From Batkoa obscura (lineage: Eukaryota; Entomophthoromycota; Entomophthoromycetes; Entomophthorales; Batkoaceae): a stretch of DNA of 21,190 bases. Below the pieces are notes generated by a model. It was not told the origin of the DNA. It was given only the letters and a program-made list of their open reading frames with translations, and did not search any database. The stretch covers positions 1 to 21,190 of the forward strand of contig JASVEC010000274.1 of NCBI GenBank assembly GCA_030770535.1, given 5' to 3'. Shown here one piece after another: positions 9,992 to 20,000 of this stretch; positions within the stretch are counted from its first letter, which is position 1; each line of letters begins with the position of its first letter. The position numbers and the translations under genes are program-made.

Positions 9992-10128
9992 GCTAAGTTA
10001 ATAAATAGTCAAAGAACAAGTAACTGTAATAATATGTAAAAACTATTATTACTTGTACTATCTAGGGATGGTTAATTATAGTTTTGGGGCTAACCACTCC
10101 CTCCCATGCAGCTATTTATTAACTTGGC
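9992..10128. repeat. Nested palindromic structure at the transposon 3' side
   Basis: Outer arms 9992-10008 and 10112-10128 pair at 16 of 17 positions (core aagttaataaatag). Inside, caagtaactgtaataata pairs imperfectly with tattattacttg, and agggatggtta pairs imperfectly with taaccactccct. The block starts 10 bp after the transposase stop and is GC-richer than its surroundings. It may be a transcription-end or binding structure, or a small element nested inside the transposon. The sequence tattaata on both sides (9984-9991 and 10133-10140) is suggestive, but does not abut the right arm. Confidence 0.6.
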
Positions 10129-10410
10129 AATATATTAATAATGTAATTATAACATTAAAATAGTTTATTTATTTGATAATAAATCTACAATGTTGGTTAT
10201 AAAGCAGTTGATAGTAAATATTTCTCAATTAAGCTTTATAAGAACATGTATTTAAGATCTAGTAGAAATTCAACTAACTTACAGTATGAGCTATAATAGA
10301 ATGATTTAGAACTGTGTTTGGGTACTTTTGTTTTAATAAAAGATGTGATTTTATAGAATTTTAAGCGAAGTTTTTAAAATACAAAATTTTTCAAAAATTG
10401 GATAAAATAA

Positions 10411-10439
10411 TGAAACTAATTAAGACAACCCCATATGTA
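10411..10439 (-). repeat. Right terminal inverted repeat of the transposon
   Basis: It ends ...aagacaaccccatatgta and is complementary to 7958-7986 with three transition differences. The adjacent ~90 bp inward also occur at 611-714, showing that this end belongs to a repeated family in this genome. Confidence 0.75.
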
Positions 10440-10558
10440 GGTTTTTAAACTTGAAAAAGAAAATGTTGTATTGAAAATGCTATGAACAAAATTATTTGAT
10501 AAATCAATTTATAAATTTAAAGAGGTTAGTTTTTTGGTTAAATTTGTGGCTTAAAATT

Positions 10559-12083
10559 ATGGTTATTGATATATTAAAAATTGAAGAGGAGGTAAAAGGA
10601 TGAAATTTATTTAAATAAGCTAATAGAAAATAGATAGAACCTCAAGTATTTGAATCCACTGATGTAGTAGTTCCTCAATTTAGACCTTATAAAGTTGTTG
10701 AAGTAATATCGGAGTATTTTTATAAAGTTACAAAGCTAATTTTGTAGGACAAACAATTACCAGAAATTGATCGAAGTGAACTCAATAGCAAAAAGAACCT
10801 GAAGTTCTTCAAAACTAAAGTAGGAGATGGTCACCCCAAATGTAATTGTTTTTATACTAAAATATCCAACCATTTATTTATTTTTAGTTACAAAAGAAAA
10901 GAAGTTTAACTACTCTTTTTATAATAAGCATAAAGATATCAGCAATGATGCAATCGAAATTGAGAGTGATGATGAAATCGATGATACTATAGAAACTCCA
11001 AATGAAAGGCTAAAGAGAATTATTATGGAGGTTCAAGAACTGGAGCAGGATATGAATAAAGAAAACGTAAGTTTTAAACAATTAATAACCAAACATTTCT
11101 AATCCTTAAAAGAAACTAATTGATGAAACTTCTGGAACTAGTGCTATCTCTATGTTAAACAATCTTGTTAGCATACAACGTCAATTAAATATGAAATCAA
11201 AAGATGGTGGCGCAAAAGTTATGACTTCTACTGGTACCCAGTTGTTAGACCGACTAAATAAAGCCTATTTCAATAACGAAGCAAAGGAATTTCTACCTCC
11301 AAGCTATGAACAGGTATTATACTGCTTACTTTATTGATCTGTTTATTTATAATTAGCAAGTCAATCATGCGTTAGAACTTGAAGCACGAGTAACAAGCCT
11401 GGAAGCATTATTAGGTCCAGAAACGTTAGTTAAGGCTGATTTGGTAAACTTTTTAACAGACTAAAATAATATAAATTAACTGCTTAGCCTAATGGATTAA
11501 GCTTAACTAGAATGATTGAAGATATGCAACAGATGTTAAGGAAGATAAAAGATCAAAATCATTTAGATGATATTAATAAAAGTATCAAAAATTTAATAGC
11601 TGAGCTGGATCGTTTGATTACTCTCAAATCAAGTTTCAAACAGTCTACTTTAGATAAAATTGTATTTTCAGATACCAATTTGGATTCAGAAACTAAAAAC
11701 AAAGTAAATTTAGTAGCTTATTTGTAGTTTAAAGCTGATTATTTTTAGGTTGATAAGATGTATAAACTTTATGAAAAGTTTGATATATATATATCAAACG
11801 CACCAAAAATAGCACAAAGATTAAAGATTGTTTCTGCTATGCATCAGAAGTTGGCTGATTTTGATAACGTATTAGATAATATGGAAAATATTATCAATCA
11901 AGTTACAGCAGTTCAAGAAAACATGAACACTCGAGAGGTAATTGCTTACATTTATTTATAATATTATCACTAACAAGTCAGCTTATCGAAAAATTCAAGA
12001 AGATTCAAGAGGAAGTTAATTCAAGATTACAAACCATGGATCAGAGTTTGAATTCTATTATTGACACTACTTCAAATCTATAA
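10559..12083 (+). CDS. Dynactin subunit 2 (dynamitin/p50)
   Basis: Nine exons fit: 10559-10591, 10634-10702, 10748-10841, 10888-11066, 11113-11313, 11357-11443, 11488-11703, 11749-11937 and 11982-12083. They total 389 residues, close to human dynamitin (about 400). Introns are 42-46 nt. Recognisable pieces are EPQVFESTDVV near the N-terminus (compare the DVYETSD of animals), TPNERLKRIIMEVQELEQDM, ALELEARVTSLEALLGPE (animal LEKRLTELETAV region), VDKMYKLYEKFDIYISNAPKI (animal VHQLYETIQRW) and a coiled-coil C-terminus. Heptad-rich helices fit its role in the dynactin shoulder/arm, where p50 and p24 bind p150-Glued for dynein-driven transport. Exon 1 (MVIDILKIEEE) is the weak point. It lacks the usual KYA-LP start motif, so the true start may differ. 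Exon 9 uses the acceptor at 11980-11981, which gives the in-frame end. Confidence 0.85.
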
Positions 12084-12271
12084 ATGAGTTCTTTTATTAA
12101 TTGTTTGTTTAATTTATTTGTTTTAATATCAACTTTTTTTAAAAATCTCAAACCCTTATGAACAATATTCTTTACTAGATATCGATAATTTTCACGAACC
12201 TACTATAAATATCAAATTTATTTAAACTTTATTTTATCTTATATATACCTTGGTTTATTATAATATGAAAG

Positions 12272-12276
12272 AAAAA
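12272..12276 (-). terminator. Pol III terminator of the tRNA-Ile gene
   Basis: Reading the minus strand, a run of five T lies 4 nt after the tRNA discriminator base, the usual RNA polymerase III stop signal. Confidence 0.7.
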
Positions 12277-12280
12277 TTAA

Positions 12281-12353
12281 TGCTCCGTATAGGGCTTGAA
12301 CCTATGACCTTAGCGTTATTAGCACCACGCTCTGCCAACTGAGCTAACAGAGC
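12281..12353 (-). tRNA. tRNA-Ile (anticodon AAU), intronless
   Basis: The minus strand folds into a 73-nt cloverleaf. The acceptor GCTCTGT pairs with ACGGAGC (one G-T), with A as discriminator. The D arm is GCTC-AGTTGGCA-GAGC. The anticodon loop CTAATAA gives AAU, read as isoleucine after A-to-I editing. The T arm is ATAGG-TTCAAGC-CCTAT. The internal A box (TAGCTCAGTTGG) and B box (GGTTCAAGCCC) are both present. CCA is not encoded, as expected for a eukaryotic nuclear tRNA gene. Confidence 0.95.
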
Positions 12354-13072
12354 TTATTAGATAATAGTGTCGTTAGTAAGAATATTTATATCTTTAGAAA
12401 GTCAGATCTTGTATTTATTTGTTATAATTTTGTATCTAAAAAATAAATACATAAAATTTTATTTAACACTTTATAGTTATTACTTGGGCAATTTTTCATT
12501 TAATATATTTAAAATTTAGGATTTTGATCTAAACAACTAACTTTATGTAAATCATACAACTTTGTATGCAAATATAAGAAGTGATAGTTTTGTATTTCAA
12601 AGATACAATTATCTTAATTTTAGCCTACTATTCAAAACATTTTTAAAAAATCCGGATATAAAGCTATGACACTATGGCAGTAAATAGTACTAAATCAAAT
12701 GTAACTAAGAATCAAAAGGAGAACTTTTTTAAAAACTTTCATTTGGCAGTGTAAAACATTAAAAAATGTTGCACTATATTGCTAAATAGCCATGCACTTT
12801 TTTCAAAATGATCAGCTAAAACGTTCCTATATATCAATCCAGGCCTTAAAAATTATAATAGTTATTGTAAATATAGAAAGTTTAAATTAAATAAAACTAT
12901 CTCAACAAATTATTATTTTAAATAACTTTCAAACATATATTTGTGTCAATTTCTGTATAACCAAATAGTTTAAATTTAAGCTTTATAATTAAAGTTATGG
13001 GTTTAAATCCTAAATAAAACTAAAAAACATACTTATATAAAAACTAATAGTTTGATAAAAAATTAATGTCTG

Positions 13073-13141
13073 GAGGCATTTTTTAAGTGTCATTTAAGCA
13101 GAAAAATTGTTAGTAAAATCCTTTAAAAAAGATACATCCCG
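13073..13141 (-). repeat. MITE-like repeat, copy 4 (inverted, internally deleted)
   Basis: It starts ggaggcatttttt, then jumps to aagtgtcatttaagcag and continues through 'gttagtaaaatcctttaaa' to gatacatcccg. Relative to copies 3 and 6 about 30 bp of the left half are missing. It faces copy 5 in opposite orientation, 46 bp away. Confidence 0.65.
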
Positions 13142-13187
13142 ATTTATATAAAAAAAACTGTTAAAGAATTAATATAGAAAACTAGAA

Positions 13188-13292
13188 ATGGGGATGTATT
13201 TTTGTGTTTAAGAATTTTACTAACAAATTTTCTGCTTAAATAGCGTTTAAAAGATAGAAAAAGCGATGAAATCAAAAAAAACACCCCCAAAT
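13188..13292 (+). repeat. MITE-like repeat, copy 5
   Basis: A nearly complete copy: ATGGGGATGTATTTTTGTG, 'aagaattttactaac', 'tctgcttaaatagcgttta', 'gatagaaaaagcgatgaa', then caaaaaaaacacccccaaat. The two ends are complementary over roughly 15 bp. Confidence 0.75.
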
Positions 13293-13504
13293 GTTAAAAT
13301 CAACAAATTGATTTTGTTTAATAATAAATCACTCAAAATAAGGTCTGACCTTTTTTGCCTAGTAAATAACACCATCAAGTATTATGTGATTTTTTTATTT
13401 TTCTAAAATTTATTACTATTCTATAAACTTTTTACAAGCTTCTTTAGTTAAAATTTTAGAAATGTTTACATCAAATATTTTAAGAGTAAAGTATGATTAT
13501 AGGA

Positions 13505-13607
13505 TATGAGGATGTTTTTTGGTTTCATTACTTTTTCCATTTTTAAGCGTTATTTGAGTGGAAAATTTATTAGGAGAATCCTTAAACAAAAAATACATCC
13601 CCATATA
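13505..13607 (-). repeat. MITE-like repeat, copy 6 (inverted)
   Basis: It begins tatgaggatgttttttgg, passes 'tttcattactttttccat', 'taagcgttatttgagtgg' and 'aatccttaaacaaa', and ends aaatacatccccatat. This is a complete copy with both termini recognisable. Confidence 0.75.
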
Positions 13608-14179
13608 TTATTTAAAAAAATGTCTTGTTGATTTTTTGAACTAAAATAGTTTTTTAGTATACTTGAAAAATGCTTTACAAAATTGTAAATAATTTTTACA
13701 TGATGGCAGCTTCTAAAATAATCTAATAATCAAAATCAGATTAAAATCAATATAATAATGATCTGTTAATTATTATGGTTACAAAAATATTATCATCAAA
13801 GATCATTAACAGCTTTTTTACTCAGAGCATTTGTGTACCTCGGCCCTTTTTCTTAAACATATTGGTTGTTTTGAGCTCTGAATTTCAAAAATGTTGAATA
13901 AGGTTTTAAATAGAAACATGGACGCTTTTACTTTGATTATAAAAACGGGAGTTATAACATTATTAAGTGGTTTGTTATAGAGGAATCATTACCTTTGATT
14001 ACATTTTGATTTCTTTATTTAAAATTAACTAAGTTATTTAATACAGGGTTTCTATTTAAGCAAATAAAATTTGAAACAAAGTTGAAGCTGTATTTAAAAA
14101 TAGAAATTATCCAGCCAATTACCTAATGAAGTATAAATTCTAAATTAAAAAAATACTCCGCCCTTAAGGATAATAATGA

Positions 14180-14326
14180 CATTTGAATTATAATTCGAAA
14201 TTAAAACTTACTCAATCTGATATTTATAATCTTGATTCTTATGAAATTCCAATGCCATTAATATCATCCGTTTGGGATTTTAGATATAACTCAAGTAGTT
14301 TAATTAAAAATCTATTTAATATTTAA
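14180..14326 (+). pseudogene. Possible coding fossil (48 codons, membrane-transporter-like)
   Basis: An ATG-less open stretch translates to a protein-like sequence (LKLTQSDIYNLDSYEIPMPL, then SSVWDFRY) with balanced composition unlike translated AT-rich spacer. The pattern vaguely recalls the 'DIWxL' region before the first membrane domain of ABCC-type transporters. No splice-connected neighbours restore a longer protein. It may be chance. Confidence 0.25.
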
Positions 14327-14673
14327 TCAGTACACAGTATCATTAATTTTTAATGTTTTATTAACTAAATTTAAAAATTTAAAACTAATTCCTTTGAGTT
14401 CTGTTTAGATTTATTGATGTCATGATTAGCGAATAAAAAGTTTGGCTAAATTAACTGGGCGTTACTTTTAAGATTTAGAAGAATTTCAATTAAGGAACGA
14501 TTTGGTCACCTTTAAATCATTTAGTGCAGTATTTACTATTTAGGGATGAAAAATGGCAAGCGAAAATTTTAAGTTAGCATAAAATAATATCAATTGGAGG
14601 ATCATCCTTAGGTCATAAAATTGCAAAAAAAGTATAAATAGTTGAAATTCTCTTGTTGATTTATTATAAAAAA

Positions 14674-14896
14674 ATGGCTCTTACTTGTACTGATATCTTT
14701 AAATTTATCTTCGCTATCATCCTTCCACCATTAGGTGTACTCTTTGAACGTGGTTGTGGTGTTGACTTACTTATTAACATTGGTTTAACATTATTAGGTT
14801 ATATTCCAGGTATATTTATAGTTATTTATTAATAGTGTCATATTTCTAATATTATTAGGTATCATCCACGCCTGTTACATTATACTCAAGTATTGA
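14674..14896 (+). CDS. PMP3: Plasma membrane proteolipid 3 (PMP3 / UPF0057 family)
   Basis: Exons 14674-14809 and 14859-14896, joined across a 49-nt intron, encode 57 residues. The protein has two hydrophobic spans separated by a short polar loop. Family signatures are the IILPPLGVLFERGCG segment and LLINIGLTLLGYIPG followed by IIHACYIIL. In yeast, Pmp3 is a small plasma-membrane proteolipid that influences membrane potential and salt tolerance and responds to phosphoinositides and sphingolipids. Length and motif order match the family exactly, and the splice restores the conserved PGxIHA junction. The gene converges on the lipase gene downstream. Confidence 0.95.
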
Positions 14897-15182
14897 TGAG
14901 TGGGAGGAGCCCACAAGAATATAAACCTTACATTCCTAATATTTAAGTATCAAATTAGCTTAATAATCGACAATTTGTATAGTTATGAATAAATTGTATA
15001 AAATTAATTACTCTTTAAAATATTTTCAAATTTCAATACTTTAGGCTTTAATACAAAACTAGATAATGAATTACTCAATGATTAAACCCTAGGTAGCATT
15101 TAATATCGATTAACAAGGGAATTCAACAGGTAACTACATTTAATAAATTTTAACTTTTATTTAACATTTATTAGATAATTAT
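14897..15182. other. Convergent intergenic region
   Basis: About 290 bp of AT-rich DNA between the 3' ends of PMP3 and the lipase gene, presumably holding both 3' UTRs. No other feature seen. Confidence 0.5.
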
Positions 15183-16559
15183 CTAAGATTGCTTATAAGC
15201 ATTAGGATTTAAAGGAGTTAAAAGTTCTTCTTTTATCTCATCATGGAACAAGAAAGGAATATCGAATTTTACAATCTCACTAATCAGCTGATTAAATGTA
15301 GCAGAAATATCAGATAATGGTCCACCGCAGGTATCTTCATAAGTAACCGTGGGAGCAAAAGTATGGGAAGTAAAGTTAAAATTACCTCTAACTCCAGAAA
15401 GGCATCTTAAATCTTCTAGATCATATGGTGGATTTGATTGGCAATAAACAGGTGTTGAGGTGAAATCTTGATTTTCTCTACCTCTTCTAGGCTTAGTTAA
15501 GGGTAATGTATTATCTTTGGAGTAACTAATAGAGTCAAGGAAAACCCTGCTGACTTTGCTTTGGATAAAATCATGTCTGTCTTCAGGTAAGTTTGGATTT
15601 TTTGAATCTGGATCAAAATAGTCAATTGGGGGATAGTAAAGTTCATTAGCAAAGTGAGAATAGTGAGCCATTTTTAACAAGCTACGTGGTATAGGATCAT
15701 AACCATGAGTGACTCTTGTCAATTTATTAAAATGATAATTTACTATATTTGCAAACACTATATTTCCTACCCTTGGTGTGTCAAATACGTGTAACTCTAT
15801 CTCCGATTTTTTTAATTTTAGAATATCTTTCAAGTCCATAGCTGCTAGTGGTGCTAGTGCACCACCCAAACTATGACCAAGTACTACTAATCTATAACCT
15901 TTGTACTTCTCTTGTTTTAGTAATCCTGTTAAGATCGGCTCTGCTTCTCTCGTAATCTTTTTTGAGCTTTCATATAATGGAAGATGAACTCGAATATCAC
16001 TTCTTAGCGTGTGCCAGGGAAGAGTTGCATTTTTGATATTGTGTGGATGCATTCCAGCAAAAGTTTCTGCTATTTTTTTGGGCTTTCCAGATCCTCTAAT
16101 TCCTAAAGCAATTATCTTTCTATCGCTGAGTGATACTATATTAAACCGGAAGTCATCGCCTTCACCAAAATGAATATGATGAGCCTTCGCCCCTTTGGTC
16201 AACCCTTCACAATGTACAGGGCAACTCCAAGTTTCAAGTTCCTTTTTATCAGAACATGTGTTAGATGCCAATATCAATCCATAACCTTGAAGTTCCTCTA
16301 AACTTGCTGGTGGGGATATTTGGTCACGAAGGATTTTTTCCTGCTGAGAATTGACTCTTTTTGAGCTTGGATTATCATATCCTAATGGGGTATTGGATTC
16401 CTCCTTTCTCTTTGTAAGTATACCTAAAATCAAGCTTTTATAAACAGCTCGAATAGGTTCTAATTTGGTGAATGTTTGACCAAGCGCTTTTGATAAAAAC
16501 GTTTCTTGTATTATACTTAGGACGACGCCTAAATAAAATAATGTAAAAACTAATTTCAT
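15183..16559 (-). CDS. Class 3 (Rhizomucor-type) lipase, probably secreted
   Basis: This intronless frame encodes 458 residues. The N-terminus MKLVFTLFYLGVVLSI looks like a signal peptide or membrane anchor, followed by a ~70-residue propeptide-like stretch. The alpha/beta-hydrolase core runs from about 90 to 310. It has the oxyanion-loop GIRGSG (153-158), the nucleophile elbow GHSLGGA with Ser230, Asp288 in HGYDPIPR and His302 in YSHFANELYY, the expected Ser-Asp-His triad order for fungal class 3 lipases. A Cys-rich strand (SNTCSDKKELETWSCPVHC) mirrors the disulphide-bonded segment of Rhizomucor/Rhizopus lipases. A region between about 160 and 200 would form the lid. The C-terminal ~130 residues, with further cysteines (YC...RC...TC), extend beyond the usual ~270-residue mature enzyme. 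The reaction is hydrolysis of triacylglycerol or related esters. Exact substrate is unknown. It is the only long host gene here that appears intronless. Confidence 0.9.
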   Translation of the reverse strand: MKLVFTLFYLGVVLSIIQETFLSKALGQTFTKLEPIRAVYKSLILGILTKRKEESNTPLGYDNPSSKRVNSQQEKILRDQISPPASLEELQGYGLILASNTCSDKKELETWSCPVHCEGLTKGAKAHHIHFGEGDDFRFNIVSLSDRKIIALGIRGSGKPKKIAETFAGMHPHNIKNATLPWHTLRSDIRVHLPLYESSKKITREAEPILTGLLKQEKYKGYRLVVLGHSLGGALAPLAAMDLKDILKLKKSEIELHVFDTPRVGNIVFANIVNYHFNKLTRVTHGYDPIPRSLLKMAHYSHFANELYYPPIDYFDPDSKNPNLPEDRHDFIQSKVSRVFLDSISYSKDNTLPLTKPRRGRENQDFTSTPVYCQSNPPYDLEDLRCLSGVRGNFNFTSHTFAPTVTYEDTCGGPLSDISATFNQLISEIVKFDIPFLFHDEIKEELLTPLNPNAYKQS

Positions 16560-17062
16560 TTTTGATTTAAGTAGCAGATATCTAGCTTTTGTTTATTATA
16601 TATATTATTTTATATTTCATAAGTATATCTTGTTTATCAAACAGTAGAGCAATGTAATTGATTATTAAGAATTAAATTGGCTAAAATCAAATTGGACAAA
16701 TCAAAAGCCAAGAAAAACCGATAGTCACAGCTGATTAAATCAAAATTTTGATAGCAAAATGAATAGTAACTGTAGTAATTCTCATACTAAAATTGGTGAC
16801 TCCATTATCATGAATGAAAATAATGACCTGTCTACAATGTTTTATCTATATAAATTTAACATTTTATTATATATTAAATCATAGGTCTTATTAAAATGTT
16901 AGCAATTACAATTTTGAATTGGATTTTAAATTCATTGTAAAAATTTACTAAAAATGTCAAATGTCAAAATCAAATGATTGGAAAATTCAAATCCTTAAAA
17001 ACAAGTTTAAGTAAACTTCTATTTATTAATTCTACATACCACAAATCCTTACAAACTTCTAT
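16560..17062. other. Intergenic region upstream of the lipase gene
   Basis: About 500 bp of AT-rich DNA between the 5' end of the lipase gene and the 3' end of the FGAM synthase gene, both on the minus strand. No repeat, RNA or coding feature was recognised. Confidence 0.5.
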
Positions 17063-20000
17063 TTATATGCCTATTTGGGCCAACCATTTCCTAGCATTGA
17101 TAAACATATGAAGCCATGGGCCTTCTTCAATACCATACAAAGGATGATCCTTATTATCAGGATAATAGGAATTACCATGTAAACGAATAGCACGCTCTGG
17201 GTGAGGCATAGAAATCAAAACACGACCATTTAAACTAGTACAACCAGCCAAACCTCTTGGTGAACCATTAGGGTTTGCTGGATAAGATTCAGTTGGAGCA
17301 CCAGTGGAATCAACGTATCTCAACGCACATAATCCAGAATCAAAGAAATCTTTAGCTACATTTTCGTCTTTAAATTTGGCAAAACCTTCACCATGGGCTA
17401 CAGGGATAGGTATTTTGGTGCCTTTCATATCACTAAAAAACACATTACTTGCACCAACTTCTGGGATTTCTACCATACATACTCTAGCTTCATATCTTGC
17501 GGATTTATTGGTCACAAAATTGGGCCAGTTCTCAGCACCAGGTATCAATTCTTTAAGATTTGATAAAAACTGACAACCATTACATACACCTAAAGCAAAA
17601 GTGTCGCTACGGTTGTTAAAGAAGTCATAAAATTCCTTACGGATAGTTGGATTGAGAACTGAAGATTGAGCCCAACCGCGACCTGCTCCAAGTACATCGC
17701 CATAGGAGAAACCACCACAGGCTGCTAACCCGTGGTAATCACCAAGTGATACTTTGCCACTAGCAAGATCGCTCATGTGTACGTCAATTGGTAAGAAACC
17801 TGCGCGATAGAAAGAATAAGCCATTTCAACATGTCCATTAACACCCTGTTCTCTAAGGATGGCCACTTTGGGGCGATGAGTTGGTAAATCAATATTAGCT
17901 CTGGGATCAAAAGTGACATTGTAAGATAAACCTTTGTTATTAGTATCAAAAATGGAATCATATTCTTCTTTAGCGCATTCTGGATTATCGCGTAAAGATT
18001 GAAGTAAATAAGAGGTTTCTGCCCACCAAGAATGTAAAGTTTCTCTTTTAGATGAGTAGAAAACAGTTTCATTAAATGAAAAGTTCATAGTTTCATCTTC
18101 AGTAGAATGAATTTGACCAATATTATGGATATTGTTAGCTGGAAACCCATTTTGTGTGAAAATATTAATGACCTTATTAACATCTTCGTTTTCAACTTGT
18201 ACTACAACACCTAATTCTTCATTAAATAAAGCTTTAACTAAATCTTTAGTTTCTGAAGATTCAGAATAAGTATTTAGTTGTACGTTGAAACCTACTCTAC
18301 CACCAATACCCATTTCTACCAAAGTAGCAAATAAACCACCATCTGAACGATCATGATAAGCTAATACTAAGCTGTCATAAGTGTTGGAGGAGGAGGGTTC
18401 CTTACGGGCTTGTTGGATAGCTTTAAAGAAAGAAGCTAATATATTATGGTCTTCTAAATCAGGACATTCAGTACCAACCTCATTATAAACTTGTGCTAAT
18501 GCTGATCCGCCTAATCTCTTATTTCCTTTAGCAATATCTAACAATAAAAGAGTAGACCCAGAGCCTGACTTATGATGATGTGTTTTAAGATCAGGGGTAA
18601 GCGTCTTCTTAACATCATTTACAAAAGCAAAAGCGGTAATAATAAGTGATAATGGGGAAATCACAGATTTAGTTTTTCCATCTTCATCTGACCAAGTAGT
18701 TTTCATAGACATGGAATCTTTACCAACTGGAATTGTGATTCCAAGAGCCGGACAAAGCTCCATACCAATGGCTTGTACAGCTTCATAAAGGGCATAACCT
18801 TCTCCGGGAGTGCTAGCTGAACTCATCCAATTAGCTGAAAGACGGATCTTTGAAATATCATCAATAGAAGCAGCAGCAATATTAGTTACTGATTCTGCTA
18901 CAGCCATACGAGCAGAGGCAGCAGGGTTAATAAGAGCAATCGGGGTTCTTTCGCCCATAGCCATGGCCTCACCAGTCTTAGTGAAATAGGAGGTAGAAGT
19001 CACAGAAACATCCGAAATTGGTACTTGCCAAGGTCCGACCATTTGATCACGTGTGATTAAACCAGTGACAGTACGATCACCAATCGTAATAAGGAATGAC
19101 TTTGAAGCAACGGTAGGGAGCTTTAATACACGCTTACAGGCATCTTCAAACATATTACTTGGTGTTTCAGAGTAATATTTAGCAAGAGTTGAATCAAATG
19201 GAGTTAATGGAAGTGGACGTTGGTCATCAACTCTACTCATTTTAGGTGGCTTACCAAAGAGCATATCCATTGGGAGGTCTATACATACAGATCCAAGTAA
19301 TGAATCCTCAACTCTTAAAACCAATTCTTTGGTGGCTTCACCAACAACAGCAAATGGACAACGTTCACGTACGCACATTGCTTTAAATTCTTCAATACGA
19401 GACTCGTCTAAAGCTAACACATAGCGTTCTTGAGATTCATTACACCAAATTTCCATTGGAGAAAGGGTTGGATCATCACATAAAACATCTCTTATTTGAA
19501 TTTTAGCACCCAATTCACTATCATGTACAATTTCTGGAAGAGCATTTGATAAACCACCTGCACCAACGTCATGGATAGATTGAATAGGATTATTTTCTCC
19601 TAATGAAACGCAGGCATTGATAACTTCTTGACAGCGTCTTTGAATTTCAGCGTTATCCCTTTGTACTGAAGCAAAATCTAAATCAGCACTTGAGGAACCT
19701 GAAGCCATAGAAGAAGCAGCACCTCCACCTAAACCAATCAACATACATGGACCACCAAGTACAATGAGCTTAGCTCCGGGTGCTATTCTTCTCTTCAAAA
19801 CATTTCTAGCTAAAACAGAACCAAGACCACCAGCAAGCATAATAGGTTTATGATACCCACGGATCTCATCAGTATCTCCGATGCGTTGTAAATAGGTACG
19901 AAAATACCCGGCGGTGTTTGGTCGACCGAATTCATTGTTAAAAGCAGCACCACCAAGTGGGGCTTCAAGCATAATGTCTAAACTAGAGGCTATTTGCTTT

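Larger units (their letters stand above)
7958..10439 (+). mobile_element. DNA transposon with 29-bp terminal inverted repeats and probable TA target duplication
   Basis: The left end 7958-7986 (tacatatggggctgtcctaa...) and the reverse complement of the right end 10411-10439 match at 26 of 29 positions; all three differences are transitions. Both outer ends carry TA, consistent with a 2-bp target duplication and an element of about 2478 bp beginning CATATGGGG. Inside lies a transposase-type coding region on the plus strand (8275-9981), a tandem-repeat block just upstream of it, and a palindromic structure after it. The element sits between two host genes, with its right end ~120 bp before the first inferred exon of dynactin subunit 2. 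The small divergence between ends suggests a fairly recent copy, but its coding region is disrupted. The superfamily is unassigned. Confidence 0.75.
12354..14673. other. Repeat-bearing gene desert
   Basis: About 2.3 kb with no convincing intact gene. It contains three MITE-like copies (13073-13141, 13188-13292 and 13505-13607), an imperfect hairpin near 12750-12785 (cagtgtaaaacatt facing aatgttgcactat), and a possible coding fossil at 14180-14326. The last part must include the PMP3 promoter. Confidence 0.55.

Noticed and set aside
13826-13980. Short coding-looking pieces on the plus strand, including a 20-codon frame MDAFTLIIKTGVITLLSGLL
   Set aside because: They are too short, lack linking splice sites, and hydrophobic peptides are expected from T-rich sequence. 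Not enough to call a gene.
17304-18072. Frames opposite and out of phase with the FGAM synthase gene (89 and 99 codons)
   Set aside because: They lie entirely within the conserved enzyme coding sequence, and their translations have no recognisable motif.
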